From: Virgibacillus oceani
GTDB lineage: Bacteria; Bacillota; Bacilli; Bacillales; Amphibacillaceae
Assembly (NCBI RefSeq): GCF_014638995.1
Contig: NZ_BMFR01000017.1
Span: 1 to 64,000 of the forward strand
DNA: 64,000 nt
Reading direction: 5' to 3'
The position numbers and the translations under genes were made by a program. This document shows, one piece after another, positions 53,829 through 62,315 of the stretch (the first letter of the stretch is position 1; every line of letters starts with the position of its first letter). The notes beneath the pieces are model-generated. The model was not told where the DNA came from, ran no database searches, and saw nothing but the letters and a program-made list of their open reading frames with translations.

Positions 53829-53886
53829 TGGGACAAGGGGTCATGGGACAAGGGGTCAGACCCCTTGTCCCATGACAACCTTTTTT
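53829..53886 (+). terminator. Perfect 17-bp palindrome between ecfT and truA
   Basis: GTCATGGGACAAGGGGT (53840-53856), loop CAG, and the exact complement at 53860-53876, followed by AACC and TTTTTT. A second partial copy of GGGACAAGGGGTC (53830-53842) stands just before it. Such GGGGTCAGACCCC palindromes are frequent in Bacillaceae intergenic DNA (recalled). Confidence 0.78.
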
Positions 53887-53903
53887 AGGGGGGTGGATGA
53901 ACG

Positions 53904-54650
53904 ATGGGGAAGATTAAATGTGAGGTTAGCTATGATGGTACGAACTTTTCGGGGTTCCAAATCCAGCCTAAAAAACGCACTGTCCATGGTGAATTAGAAA
54001 AAGCGCTACTAAAAATTCATAAGGGTGAGCACGTCCGAATCCATCCCTCGGGACGGACCGATACAGGGGTACACGCAAAAGGACAGACAATTCATTTTGA
54101 AACACCTTTTCAAATACCACTGGACAATTGGAAAAGAGCGCTTAATACACTTTTGCCCGGCGATCTATATGTAAACACAGTTGAAGCAGTACCAGAATCA
54201 TTCCATGCACGTTATGATGTAATTGAAAAGGAATATCGCTATTACGTTTGGAATGAAAAAGAAATGGATGTGTTCAAACGAAACTATGCCTATCAGTTTC
54301 AATACCCGCTGGATATATCGGTAATGCAAGAGGCGTGTCGTTATTTAGAAGGGACGCACGACTTCACCACGTTTTCCTCAGCAAAGGCAACGACCAAGGG
54401 AAGCAAGGTACGAACGCTTTATCAGGCATCCTGTGAAAAACGGGGAAGTGAAATTGAGTTTATTTTCAGAGGAAGCGGCTTTTTGTACAACATGGTTCGT
54501 ATTATTGTTGGGGCGATGCTGGATGTTGGCCAAGGAAGGCGCAATCCACTGGATATAGCTAAGCTGCTCGAAAAAAAGGATCGCAGGCTGCTAGGCGAAA
54601 CAGTGCCACCACAGGGGCTGTATTTATGGAAAGTAACGTATAAAAGTTGA
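53904..54650 (+). CDS. truA: tRNA pseudouridine(38-40) synthase
   Basis: 248 aa. The catalytic Asp lies in PSGRTDTGVHAKGQ (about 49-62). The conserved motif GSGFLYNMVRIIVG near residue 190 is intact. It modifies the anticodon stem of many tRNAs. Located after ecfT as in other Bacilli. GGGGGGTGG precedes ATG. Confidence 0.96.
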   Translation: MGKIKCEVSYDGTNFSGFQIQPKKRTVHGELEKALLKIHKGEHVRIHPSGRTDTGVHAKGQTIHFETPFQIPLDNWKRALNTLLPGDLYVNTVEAVPESFHARYDVIEKEYRYYVWNEKEMDVFKRNYAYQFQYPLDISVMQEACRYLEGTHDFTTFSSAKATTKGSKVRTLYQASCEKRGSEIEFIFRGSGFLYNMVRIIVGAMLDVGQGRRNPLDIAKLLEKKDRRLLGETVPPQGLYLWKVTYKS

Positions 54651-54729
54651 CTAATTTTGGCAGTTAGCACCTTTTCACGGTATACATGTGTTACTATTTA
54701 AAAAAATAGGGCATAATGGGGTGATACCA

Positions 54730-55071
54730 ATGAAACGTGTTGATGAAGATGTCAAGCTGCTGCCTCGAGAAGCGGAATTTACACTTGGCATAATTGGAGG
54801 TATATTAGGGCTGTTCTGTTCCCTTTTATACATTTATTTTACCTTTTCGCTGGCCGATGAGTGGGTATTAAAACACTTTATTCCAGGACTATCGCGGATA
54901 ATTGCTTCTGTCCTGGTGATATGGATGGCTTTCAAAGTGCAATATGAAGCCAAAAAAGCAGGTGCAATCTTCCTCGTTTGCGGTATATGGCTGCTGTTGC
55001 TTGCAAATGTCACGAAGCCAGCAGGTATTATTTTAATTATTACTGGATTTATGTGTTTATACAGAAACTAG
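54730..55071 (+). CDS. Small DUF4064-like membrane protein
   Basis: 113 aa from ATG 54730 with GGGGTGAT upstream; an earlier in-frame ATG (54688) is less likely. It has three or four hydrophobic segments after a charged N-terminus (MKRVDEDVKLLPREAE), with GIIGGILGLFCSLLYIYFTF as the first. The pattern resembles DUF4064 proteins. Function unknown. Its position between truA and rplM is not part of the conserved Bacillus order. Confidence 0.68.
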   Translation: MKRVDEDVKLLPREAEFTLGIIGGILGLFCSLLYIYFTFSLADEWVLKHFIPGLSRIIASVLVIWMAFKVQYEAKKAGAIFLVCGIWLLLLANVTKPAGIILIITGFMCLYRN

Positions 55072-55115
55072 CAATATTTCCCGTGAAATAATGCTTTAAT
55101 ATTTTCCGCTTGGAC

Positions 55116-55145
55116 TTGACATTATACCCTTATTTGGTATATTAT
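55116..55145 (+). promoter_or_regulatory. Promoter of rplM-rpsI
   Basis: TTGACA (55116-55121) with overlapping -10 choices: TATATT (55138, spacer 16) or TATTAT (55140, spacer 18). Confidence 0.75.
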
Positions 55146-55149
55146 GATC

Positions 55150-55215
55150 TATGGCATTTTATTTCTAAAACCGCGATTAGCCCCGGAACTAATTGTGTTG
55201 AAAATATAGGAATAA
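55150..55215 (+). ncRNA. Candidate L13 leader
   Basis: Between promoter and rplM lies ACCGCGATTAGCCCCGGAAC followed by TGTGTTGAAAATATAGGAA. This matches my recollection of the Firmicutes L13 leader motif, which is thought to bind L13. No covariance search was possible. Confidence 0.6.
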
Positions 55216-55255
55216 CGAATTGAAACGAATTATGAAAAATGGAGGGAAACCAATC

Positions 55256-55693
55256 ATGCGCACAACTTTCATGGCGAATGAAAACAATATTGAACGCAAA
55301 TGGCTCGTTGTGGATGCTGAAGGAAAGCGACTAGGTCGTTTAGCGAGTGAAGTTGCTGCAATCCTTCGTGGTAAGCATAAACCAACTTACACACCGCACG
55401 CTGATACAGGTGATAATGTAATTATTATCAACGCTGAAAAAATAGAATTAACAGGTAACAAAATTAATGACAAAATGTATTACCGTCATACTAACTATGC
55501 AGGCGGATTAAAAGAACGCAATGCAAACGAAATGCGTACAAAATACCCTGAACAAATGCTTGAGCTTGCTGTTAAAGGCATGCTTCCTAAAGGTCCACTA
55601 GGCCGTAAAATGGGTAAAAAATTGCACGTTTACAGAGGTTCTGAACACAACCATCAAGCACAAAAACCAGAAGAATACACGCTTCGTGGATAA
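55256..55693 (+). CDS. rplM: 50S ribosomal protein L13
   Basis: 145 aa from ATG 55256 with GGAGGG 9 nt upstream (an in-frame ATG at 55220 is rejected). Motifs [19 protein letters not shown] and [19 protein letters not shown]. An early 50S assembly protein. Co-transcribed with rpsI. Confidence 0.96.
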   Translation: MRTTFMANENNIERKWLVVDAEGKRLGRLASEVAAILRGKHKPTYTPHADTGDNVIIINAEKIELTGNKINDKMYYRHTNYAGGLKERNANEMRTKYPEQMLELAVKGMLPKGPLGRKMGKKLHVYRGSEHNHQAQKPEEYTLRG

Positions 55694-55712
55694 TTAAAAG
55701 GAGGTAAATCAA

Positions 55713-56105
55713 TTGGCACAAGTACAATACTACGGCACAGGTCGTCGTAAAAGTTCAACTGCACGCGTACGCTTAGTTCCAGGAACAGGTCGTGTAGTCA
55801 TTAATGATCGTGAAGCTAAAGACTATTTTCCATATGAAACACAACTATTAATTTTAAATCAGCCACTTGCGGCTACTGAAACAGAAGGCACATACGATGT
55901 GTTAGTAAACGTTCATGGTGGAGGATTTACTGGCCAAGCTGGTGCTATCCGCCACGGTATCGCTCGTGCACTTCTACAAGCGGATCCAGAATATCGCGGT
56001 TCTCTAAAACGCGAAGGATACCTAACTCGCGACGCCCGCATGAAGGAACGTAAAAAATACGGTCTTAAAGGCGCTCGTCGTGCACCACAGTTCTCAAAAC
56101 GTTAA
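55713..56105 (+). CDS. rpsI: 30S ribosomal protein S9
   Basis: 130 aa from TTG 55713 with AAGGAGG upstream. The C-terminal tail ending in FSKR contacts P-site tRNA. Its 3' end is a known attachment site for some tyrosine-recombinase elements in Firmicutes. An integrase remnant lies 90 nt downstream (56195). Confidence 0.96.
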   Translation: MAQVQYYGTGRRKSSTARVRLVPGTGRVVINDREAKDYFPYETQLLILNQPLAATETEGTYDVLVNVHGGGFTGQAGAIRHGIARALLQADPEYRGSLKREGYLTRDARMKERKKYGLKGARRAPQFSKR

Positions 56106-56128
56106 TAAACCTTATATATCAAAGGTTT

Positions 56129-56164
56129 GCCCTCTTTGCTCTTATGGAGCAAAGAGGGCTTTTT
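56129..56164 (+). terminator. Terminator after rpsI
   Basis: Perfect 13-bp stem GCCCTCTTTGCTC (56129-56141) and GAGCAAAGAGGGC (56147-56159) with a 5-nt loop and T-run. Confidence 0.95.
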
Positions 56165-56194
56165 CATGTCTAATCTTGAATTGAATACCCCAAT

Positions 56195-56368
56195 CTAAAA
56201 TTTCATGTATTTTTTGAACATCTCGGCTGTTTTCTCCTTCGCTTCATCGGTCATATGAGTGTAAATATCCATTGTGGTTTGAATATCAGTGTGGCTGAGT
56301 CGGTATTGGACATCTTGATAGAAGCACGGCTGCAAACAACAAACTGTCATGTGTATGCCGGAATTCGT
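56195..56368 (-). pseudogene. Tyrosine recombinase (integrase), 3' remnant
   Basis: Minus-strand translation gives HEFRHTHDSLLF and, after a frameshift, DVQYRLSHTDIQTTMDIYTH followed by MTDEAKEKTAEMFKKYMKF and a stop at 56195. These are the catalytic C-terminal boxes of phage/ICE integrases: the HxFRHTH box, the LSHTDIQTTMDIYTH region with the catalytic His and Tyr. Only about 58 codons remain and the N-terminal two thirds are missing. Adjacent to rpsI, in the orientation expected for an integrated element. Confidence 0.85.
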
Positions 56369-56850
56369 GAACATAAGAACTTCTACAAATAAAAAGACAA
56401 TTCGATATTTTATGTTAAAATATATATAAGATAAAAATCCATGGGAATAGGAAAAGGGGAAGTTTTAGGGTATAAATTGTTTACTAGCATAAACCTGTCA
56501 GCTTGTATAGTAGTATTGATGAAAACTATAGAAATTAAGTTATTGCTTCAAAGTTAAAGAATGAACAACATCTGTACTAAAAAGATAAAGGCTGTAGGCT
56601 CGTTCAAAGCAAAAAATAAATGGCACCATACGTTCATTATAAAAATGGTATTGATGGACATATAGCGATAATCGTGGATAACTAAAAGTAATTTTTGAAA
56701 AAGGTTTGTAAAGATATATTGCATTAAGCGCAATTCAGGAATTAGAATTAATGCCAATGTTGACAATAGGGACTGTTAATGCAATATAACCTAATCCTTA
56801 CCTATGCCAAACAACATCGCTAGACATTTCAAGCTTTAACAAACTTTTCG
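56369..56850. other. Degenerate spacer between integrase remnant and intron domain V
   Basis: About 480 nt, strongly AT-rich, with no ORF I can support on either strand. Short frames exist but carry no recognisable motifs. Probably leftovers of a mobile element. Confidence 0.4.
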
Positions 56851-56935
56851 GTAGCCGTATGAGGGAAAACCTCACGTACGGTTTGATGAGGGGGGGCAGG
56901 AAAAGGAATTGCTCTCTTGTCTGGCTTAGTAAGGT
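56851..56935 (+). mobile_element. Orphan group II intron domain V-VI fragment
   Basis: AGCCGTATGAGG, a GAAA loop and CCTCACGTACGGTT (56853-56884) form the 34-nt domain V hairpin with its AGC catalytic triad. A domain VI-like stem rich in G follows (to about 56935). No RT gene or 5' part lies upstream. Its sequence differs from the intron at 111-1247, so it is a remnant of a different intron. Confidence 0.8.
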
Positions 56936-56987
56936 GGAAAACTCAAATCTGAGGACAAGAAGACAATATCTAATTCCTGCTTTCCGT

Positions 56988-57065
56988 CTAATCTGGAATT
57001 GAATTGGCCGCAAATGTAATAGCACGTTCTTCTTTCATAAAGTAACGGGCTTCATTTCCATCCAT
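56988..57065 (-). other. Short ORF downstream of the DoxX-like gene
   Basis: An ATG at 57065 opens 25 codons (MDGNEARYFMKEERAITFAA...) starting 2 nt after the DoxX-like stop. It may be the start of a gene lost to the rearrangement that left the intron fragment. No family recognised. Confidence 0.25.
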
Positions 57066-57067
57066 CT

Positions 57068-57490
57068 TTATAGTTTACGGCTCTCCGGACGCAGCGCCCA
57101 TGAAGCGATATTGAGTGCAGCGTATGAAAGAGGGAGGATAAAATGGAACCCGTAATCACCAAAATCGTCAGCTAAAGCATGAGATAAAGCCGCACCAGTC
57201 ATTAAAAAGAAGAGTCCAGCATGAGCCCATTCTTTAAGTCTAGGAAAACGTGGCACGATGATAGCGATGACTCCAAGTATCTTCCAATTTCCGAGAATAG
57301 TCGTGATGTATAATGGATATCCAATACTCGTCACCAACTCAACGTTTCCCCCAATTCGCATCAGTTGTCCGATACCACTTAACGTAATGGATACCGCGAG
57401 TAGTAATGTGACTGACCAATATGCAATCAATTTTCCTTGGATTTGGGTTTCTACCTTCGCGGTTGTTTCCGCACCAATAACCTTGTTCAT
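57068..57490 (-). CDS. DoxX-like family membrane protein
   Basis: 140 aa from ATG 57490 with GAGGAGG upstream; an in-frame ATG at 57520 is less likely. Four hydrophobic segments fit the DoxX/DoxX-like four-helix pattern (TLLLAVSITLSGIGQLMRIG, then GYPLYITTILGNWKILGVIA, and LFFLMTGAALSHALADD). Such small proteins are common next to MarR, AraC or GyrI-type genes; exact function is unknown. The neighbouring GyrI-like remnant agrees with this. Confidence 0.72.
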   Translation of the reverse strand: MNKVIGAETTAKVETQIQGKLIAYWSVTLLLAVSITLSGIGQLMRIGGNVELVTSIGYPLYITTILGNWKILGVIAIIVPRFPRLKEWAHAGLFFLMTGAALSHALADDFGDYGFHFILPLSYAALNIASWALRPESRKL

Positions 57491-57574
57491 TTGATTTTTC
57501 CTCCTCATTGTTTGTTTCAAGTGAAAATTTATTTAAAGTCGCAAACCTTCTAAATGTTTAAAGGATATCTCCTT

Positions 57575-57676
57575 TTATTTCCTAACAACAGGAATCCACA
57601 TTTCAACAAAAACCAAGTCCATTCCGATACCTAAAACTGTAAAGCTTTCTTTTTGTTTTAAATTAAAATCTTCCAT
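57575..57676 (-). pseudogene. GyrI-like/effector-binding protein, internally deleted
   Basis: 33 codons from ATG 57676 with AGGAGG upstream. The first part, MEDFNLKQKESFTVLGIG, resembles the N-terminus of GyrI-like small-molecule-binding proteins. The end, EMWIPVVRK, resembles the last residues of the same family. About 120 residues between them are missing. Probably a collapsed gene once co-transcribed with the DoxX-like gene. Assignment rests on two short matches. Confidence 0.4.
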
Positions 57677-57781
57677 AATCAAAATCCTCCTTTTTTTATT
57701 GATCAAATGACTTAACTTTTCATTTGGTAAATTTATAATAAATGTAAACCGTGTCAAAAAATGATACTGTTTAGGAGGTTC

Positions 57782-57898
57782 CTATAAAATTTTGAACGGA
57801 TTAATACCATCATGCGGTACATTAATAAATCTAACGTAAGTACATATTTCTAAATGGTCAATTCGCCGTAGCACTTCTTCATCTTCACTAATATTCAT
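57782..57898 (-). other. Unassigned 38-codon ORF
   Basis: Minus-strand ATG at 57898 to TAG at 57782, product MNISEDEEVLRRIDHLEICT and 18 further residues. It has no obvious ribosome binding site and no recognised family. It may be a fragment. Confidence 0.2.
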
Positions 57899-58060
57899 CT
57901 AAACATTTTCTGGCAAGTCCATACAGAGGTCAGTTCAACCAGGCGATCGAACCTTATAGTATGTATTCCAGTAATGTCTCCAATATTAATGAAAGTAAGT
58001 AAAGCAAAATTAATCTCAATTTATGAGAAGAGCCCTTCGCTTAACTTGAATAAACCCCAT

Positions 58061-58123
58061 TATCAAAAGACCTTAACTATACTCCATATTATAACTGGCA
58101 GTATAGTTAAAGGTCTTTTGATA
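58061..58123. repeat. Long inverted repeat (bidirectional terminator-like)
   Basis: TATCAAAAGACCTTAACTAT (then ACT) at 58061-58083 pairs with 58100-58123 over about 23 bp with one bulged base, loop of 16 nt. AT-rich flanks. It separates the minus-strand genes from the plus-strand pair at 58277, and could also be an end of a lost element. Confidence 0.75.
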
Positions 58124-58276
58124 TATAAAAAATCAGTACCATTCCAAAAGATGATAATAGGATAAAATTCCCTTTGTATTAAAAATATACAAAAATGATA
58201 GAATTTTATCGAATATTACGTTAAAATTAATTCATCATTACAAAATGAAGGGTTTACATAGAAAAGGATGTAGCGA

Positions 58277-58951
58277 ATGACCTATTACATTAACTTAGTC
58301 AAAATGCTCTTCAACATGGACGATCATTTATTTCGAATACAGAAGGCTGAAAAACTAAAGAATGTTTGGAAGATAAGTGCATTGCTGCTATTATTCAGTG
58401 TGCTTATTTATGCATGGTCGGCTTATTTGGGAATAGGAACCGACATTATCTCTGGTAATGCAACAGACTGGGGCGCGTCAGAATACGAGCGAAGTAAATT
58501 GTGGTTTGTTGTCGGAAGAATGCTATTTGCAATTGTATTTACTATTTTACTATTGTTTATCCCATCACTTATCTATTACGCTATAACAGGCATCCCTTAT
58601 CAGAAACTAATTATTATGCAGCAGCTTGTAATTCTAGCAATGCTTGTTGAACGAATAGTATGGATTCCGCTTATGCTCTGGTGGGGATTGGATTGGTATG
58701 TTTCACCATTGTCATTTGGAATCATAGCATCCTACTTCACAGATGCTTCATGGCTGATCTATTTTTTCGGAGCAATCTCCCTTTTTCAATTAGGAATCAT
58801 ATGGTTCCAGGTGAAATATTTAAGCAGCCTATCCGCGGTTAAAAAGAATTGGATATGGGTTAGTGTTATTTTTTTACATATAGTTTATTGGATTGTCGTA
58901 TCCGGATTAGCCTTTGTTGATGTTTATTTGATAAGTGGGTGGTTTGAATGA
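58277..58951 (+). CDS. Polytopic membrane protein, Yip1/YknW-like
   Basis: 224 aa. Five or so hydrophobic segments (about 33-53, 82-107, 110-135, 150-175, 192-215) with a short cytosolic N-terminus. The arrangement resembles YknW-type (Yip1-domain) membrane proteins. Followed by a HlyD-like adaptor with a 4-nt overlap (ATGA). In B. subtilis YknW works with the YknXYZ transporter; here no ABC genes follow. Family assignment is from topology and context. Confidence 0.55.
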   Translation: MTYYINLVKMLFNMDDHLFRIQKAEKLKNVWKISALLLLFSVLIYAWSAYLGIGTDIISGNATDWGASEYERSKLWFVVGRMLFAIVFTILLLFIPSLIYYAITGIPYQKLIIMQQLVILAMLVERIVWIPLMLWWGLDWYVSPLSFGIIASYFTDASWLIYFFGAISLFQLGIIWFQVKYLSSLSAVKKNWIWVSVIFLHIVYWIVVSGLAFVDVYLISGWFE

Positions 58952-60174
58952 AGCGCAGGAGAATTATAATTTCTTGTATTGCTCTTTTCGTAGCCGTAAA
59001 CATTGCATTGGTAGTGTTCGATAAAGATGGAAAGGTAGACAGGAAATCATATGTAAAAGATTGGTCAGAAACGGTTACAACCGATATGTATGTAAAAATG
59101 AACAAGGATGGTGTTCTTTCTTCGGTAAAAGAAAACAATGTTTATTTTGACAAAGAGCTCGGTACGTTTCAGGAGTTTTTAGTTGAAGAAGGTACACAAG
59201 TAAATGCTGGGGATGAACTTTTTACGTATCGGGCTAATAACTATTATGAAACAAAATTAGCATTAAAAAGTGAAGAAGAAAAAGTAAGTGGTGAAATAGC
59301 CGCAATTGAAATGGCTATCTCTACCATGTCAGCGTTTCAGGTCCCGCAAATAAATTTACATATTAACGATGACGATGGGAAGCAAATCGGCGAAACAACA
59401 CTTCCCTCAGTCGAATCTGAGTATATGAAAAAGCAGTACCTTGCAGAGAAGGAAAAAGAGTTGGCACAAAAGACCGCGCAGCTTAAAAGTATTCAATCAC
59501 AGTTAACAGAGCTTGATGCAAGCGGGGAATTGATAACGGTTGAAAGTGCATATGCAGGTAAAGTTTCCATGCTTTCCCAAGCGCTGAACGATCCTATCAT
59601 CACCATCCAGGATGCACAGTTGCACGCAATAGGTGAGCTAACAGAACAGGAGCGGCTGCAAGTTGAACAAGGGATGGCTGCAGAGGTAACGATAAAAGAA
59701 GGTCAAACAGCTATTTCTGGGTCCATTAATGAAGTTAGTGAATTACCAAAAGAAGAAGTAGCTATAAACGGTACCAGTGTATATTCATTCAGTGCAGTAT
59801 TTTCAGAGGATGCCGAAACAGAAAATTTACTGCCCGGCTTCCATACAACTATAGCCATAACGACAAATGAATCTTTAGATGCTACGGCTGCTGTAGAGGA
59901 AGCGTTGTTTGGCAATTATTTATGGAAGATGACCGAAGATGGAAGGCTGCATAAACAGGAAATAGAAACCGGTATTCACATGAACAACAGGACCGAAATT
60001 ACAAAGGGAGCGGATCCAGGCGAATGGGTTGCCGAGGCATCCGATAATCAATTTCGCTCTGAGGCAATTTTTATTACACCGTTAAAACTAGGCAAAATTC
60101 ATTGGAGCTCAATCTTTAGATCAAAGGATAAGGGCAGGGCAGAAAATATCGTTACTGGAATATTATCAAGATAA
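58948..60174 (+). CDS. HlyD-type membrane fusion/efflux adaptor protein
   Basis: 408 aa. One N-terminal membrane anchor (about 5-24), then a lipoyl-like half motif (FLVEEGTQVNAGDELFTY), a coiled coil (about 105-200, KSEEEKVSGEIAAIEMAI and EKEKELAQKTAQLKSIQSQL), the second lipoyl half (AYAGKVSMLSQALNDPIITI) and beta-barrel domains. Architecture is that of periplasmic adaptor homologues such as YknX. Its start overlaps the preceding gene. The transport partner is not in this window. Confidence 0.82.
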   Translation: MKRRRIIISCIALFVAVNIALVVFDKDGKVDRKSYVKDWSETVTTDMYVKMNKDGVLSSVKENNVYFDKELGTFQEFLVEEGTQVNAGDELFTYRANNYYETKLALKSEEEKVSGEIAAIEMAISTMSAFQVPQINLHINDDDGKQIGETTLPSVESEYMKKQYLAEKEKELAQKTAQLKSIQSQLTELDASGELITVESAYAGKVSMLSQALNDPIITIQDAQLHAIGELTEQERLQVEQGMAAEVTIKEGQTAISGSINEVSELPKEEVAINGTSVYSFSAVFSEDAETENLLPGFHTTIAITTNESLDATAAVEEALFGNYLWKMTEDGRLHKQEIETGIHMNNRTEITKGADPGEWVAEASDNQFRSEAIFITPLKLGKIHWSSIFRSKDKGRAENIVTGILSR

Positions 60175-60241
60175 ATAGCTTGTCATAAACCTACATCTCG
60201 TCCCATAAAATAAAGCAGAACAACAATAAGGGGCGGATGCA

Positions 60242-60958
60242 ATGGGGCGTGTCAGGAAAAAAATATATTGGGTAGTTGGATTAATTGTTTTAGCGGTACT
60301 TGTGCAATATCCTATTCAAAAAAGTGAGAGTACATGGAAAACATGGTCACTACCACTTTCTGGTAAAACCATTGTCATTGATCCTGGCCATGGCGGCCCT
60401 GATGGGGGAGCTGTTGGCAGTGATAAAACGCAGGAAAAGGATATTGCATTAAAGGTATCGAAAAAGCTTCAAAATTATTTGCAGCAAGCAGGTGCTTTAG
60501 TATACCTTACGAGAAATAAGGACACTGATTTGGCGGAAAAGGATACAGCTGGATTGGCCCGAAGAAAAGCAGAGGATATCCGCAGGCGTCTTGCATTTAT
60601 TGATGAAAAACAAGCGGACTTTTTTGTTACAGTACACTTAAATGCGCTTCCTTCTACTCGCTGGAGTGGTGCACAGACATTTTATTATCCTAAATTTGAA
60701 GAAAGCAAGCATTTGGCGAAAATGATTCAAGCAGAGGTCATCCGTAATTTGGAGAATACAACACGCGAGGCATTGGCGATTAATGGTATTTATCTTTTGA
60801 AACATGCTGAAGTCCCGGGTGCTTTAGTTGAAATAGGCTTTTTGTCAAATGTACATGAACGTGAATTGCTGAAACAGGATGATTATCAGTTCAAGATGGC
60901 GGGCAGTATTTACGAGGGGATATTACGTTATGTTACGGATGATATGGAGGAAGAGTAG
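60242..60958 (+). CDS. cwlD: N-acetylmuramoyl-L-alanine amidase CwlD
   Basis: 238 aa. N-terminal signal/anchor (about 6-24). Amidase_3 domain with zinc-ligand motifs IDPGHGGPDGGAVG, a Glu in QEKDIALKV, VTVHLNALP and the C-terminal catalytic Glu in VEIGFLSN. CwlD, with PdaA, makes muramic-delta-lactam in spore cortex, needed for germination. Located before salA and gerD as in B. subtilis. Confidence 0.95.
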   Translation: MGRVRKKIYWVVGLIVLAVLVQYPIQKSESTWKTWSLPLSGKTIVIDPGHGGPDGGAVGSDKTQEKDIALKVSKKLQNYLQQAGALVYLTRNKDTDLAEKDTAGLARRKAEDIRRRLAFIDEKQADFFVTVHLNALPSTRWSGAQTFYYPKFEESKHLAKMIQAEVIRNLENTTREALAINGIYLLKHAEVPGALVEIGFLSNVHERELLKQDDYQFKMAGSIYEGILRYVTDDMEEE

Positions 60959-60960
60959 GA

Positions 60961-61040
60961 AGCGGCTTGAGTCGTACGCAACGGACTCCGAAAGCAAGAT
61001 TTATGCGTTCTGCTGTACCTTGTTTACACTTGCCGCTGCT
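60961..61040. repeat. Imperfect inverted repeat between cwlD and salA
   Basis: AGCGGC (60961) pairs with GCCGCT (61032) and ACGCA (60976) with TGCGT (61004). It resembles in layout, but not clearly in sequence, the palindromic family seen at 51114. An extended -10 (TG.TATACT, 61098-61106) follows and may serve salA. Confidence 0.35.
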
Positions 61041-61181
61041 AGGCAGGCCCTAAGCTTTAGATTCGTGATTCATATCACTTAGGTTTTGCGTGATTTGTGT
61101 TATACTAGCTTTGGATGTATTTATAGTGGAACTAGTGTAATGATACTATTCCAGGATGCTAGGAAAGGGATGGTGAATCAC

Positions 61182-62240
61182 GTGTTAACAAAAGAAGAAG
61201 TTGTACAATTGCTAAGCACGGTTAAGGATCCGTTTTTACATAGAACGTTAGAAGAAACTAACGGTGTAAAAGAAGTTACGATTAAGGAAGACAAAAAGCA
61301 TGTAAGTGTCAAGGTAGGAATTGGTAAAACCAATACTGCTGAACAAATGCAGCTTCAGCAAGAGATTGTTGGGGTATTAAAGAAAAATGGTGCAACAACT
61401 GTTGGGTTGCGTTTTGAACAATTACCTGATGAGGTTATTCAAAAATATCAGCCTGCTGCGGAACAGGAGCAAGAAGCATCATTGATGGGCGGAAATTCAA
61501 AGACGAAATTTATCGCTGTCGCTAGTGGTAAAGGTGGAGTAGGAAAGTCTACCGTTACAGTTAACTTGGCGATGTCGTTAATGCGGCTTGGTAAAAAAGT
61601 CGGAATCATTGATGCAGATATATATGGTTTCAGTATCCCGGATATGATGGGCGTGGAAGAACGACCTGTCGTCCGCGGGGAAAAAATTATTCCGGTTGAA
61701 CGCTTTGGTGTAAAAGTAATTTCAATGGGCTTTTTTGTTGAAGATAATTCACCTATTATTTGGCGCGGGCCAATGCTTGGTAAAATGCTAACCAGCTTCT
61801 TTAAAGAAGTAGAATGGGGCGAATTAGACTATTTATTGCTTGACCTGCCACCTGGTACAGGAGATATCGCAATGGATGTTCATGAGATGCTTCCATCATG
61901 TAAAGAAGTTATCGTAACAACACCGCATCCAACAGCTGCATTTGTCGCGGCGCGTGCTGGACAAATGGCCTTAAAAACTAACCATAAAATATTGGGTGTC
62001 GTTGAAAACATGGCTTATTTTGAAAGTAAGAAAACTGGCGAAAAAGAACATGTCTTTGGACAAGGAGGCGGCAAAAAGCTTGCTGAAGTATTAAAAACGC
62101 AAGTGCTTGGCCAGCTTCCATTGCAGCAGCCTTATGAGGATGAAGATGTCTTTGCACCTTCTGTTTATCAAGAGGATCATCCACTTGGTAAGGAATACCA
62201 TAAGATAGCTGCTAAAATTGTAGCAAAAGTGGAAGAGTAA
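61182..62240 (+). CDS. salA: Mrp/NBP35-family ATPase SalA
   Basis: 352 aa from GTG 61182, the length of B. subtilis SalA; ATG 61170 and 61086 are alternatives. An N-terminal MIP18-like domain (about 1-90) is followed by a P-loop ATPase with SGKGGVGKSTV (deviant Walker A) and DLPPGTGDIAMDV. Family members act as Fe-S carriers; SalA in B. subtilis derepresses exoprotease genes via scoC. A terminator follows. Confidence 0.92.
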   Translation: MLTKEEVVQLLSTVKDPFLHRTLEETNGVKEVTIKEDKKHVSVKVGIGKTNTAEQMQLQQEIVGVLKKNGATTVGLRFEQLPDEVIQKYQPAAEQEQEASLMGGNSKTKFIAVASGKGGVGKSTVTVNLAMSLMRLGKKVGIIDADIYGFSIPDMMGVEERPVVRGEKIIPVERFGVKVISMGFFVEDNSPIIWRGPMLGKMLTSFFKEVEWGELDYLLLDLPPGTGDIAMDVHEMLPSCKEVIVTTPHPTAAFVAARAGQMALKTNHKILGVVENMAYFESKKTGEKEHVFGQGGGKKLAEVLKTQVLGQLPLQQPYEDEDVFAPSVYQEDHPLGKEYHKIAAKIVAKVEE

Positions 62241-62244
62241 AAAC

Positions 62245-62272
62245 AGAGGTGGCAATTGTCACCTCTATTTTT
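62245..62272 (+). terminator. Terminator between salA and gerD
   Basis: AGAGGTG-GC (62245-62253) pairs with G-T-CACCTCT (62258-62266), loop AATT, followed by ATTTTT. It can serve the plus-strand salA and lies just past the end of convergent gerD. Confidence 0.85.
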
Positions 62273-62315
62273 AATAAGCAATCGCCTATTTTTTTGCAGA
62301 AAATGTTTGCTAACC

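Noticed and set aside
56540..56770. Transposase remnant in the degenerate spacer
   Set aside because: Short frames (for example one starting MNNICTKKIKAVG) carry no transposase motif that I can name.
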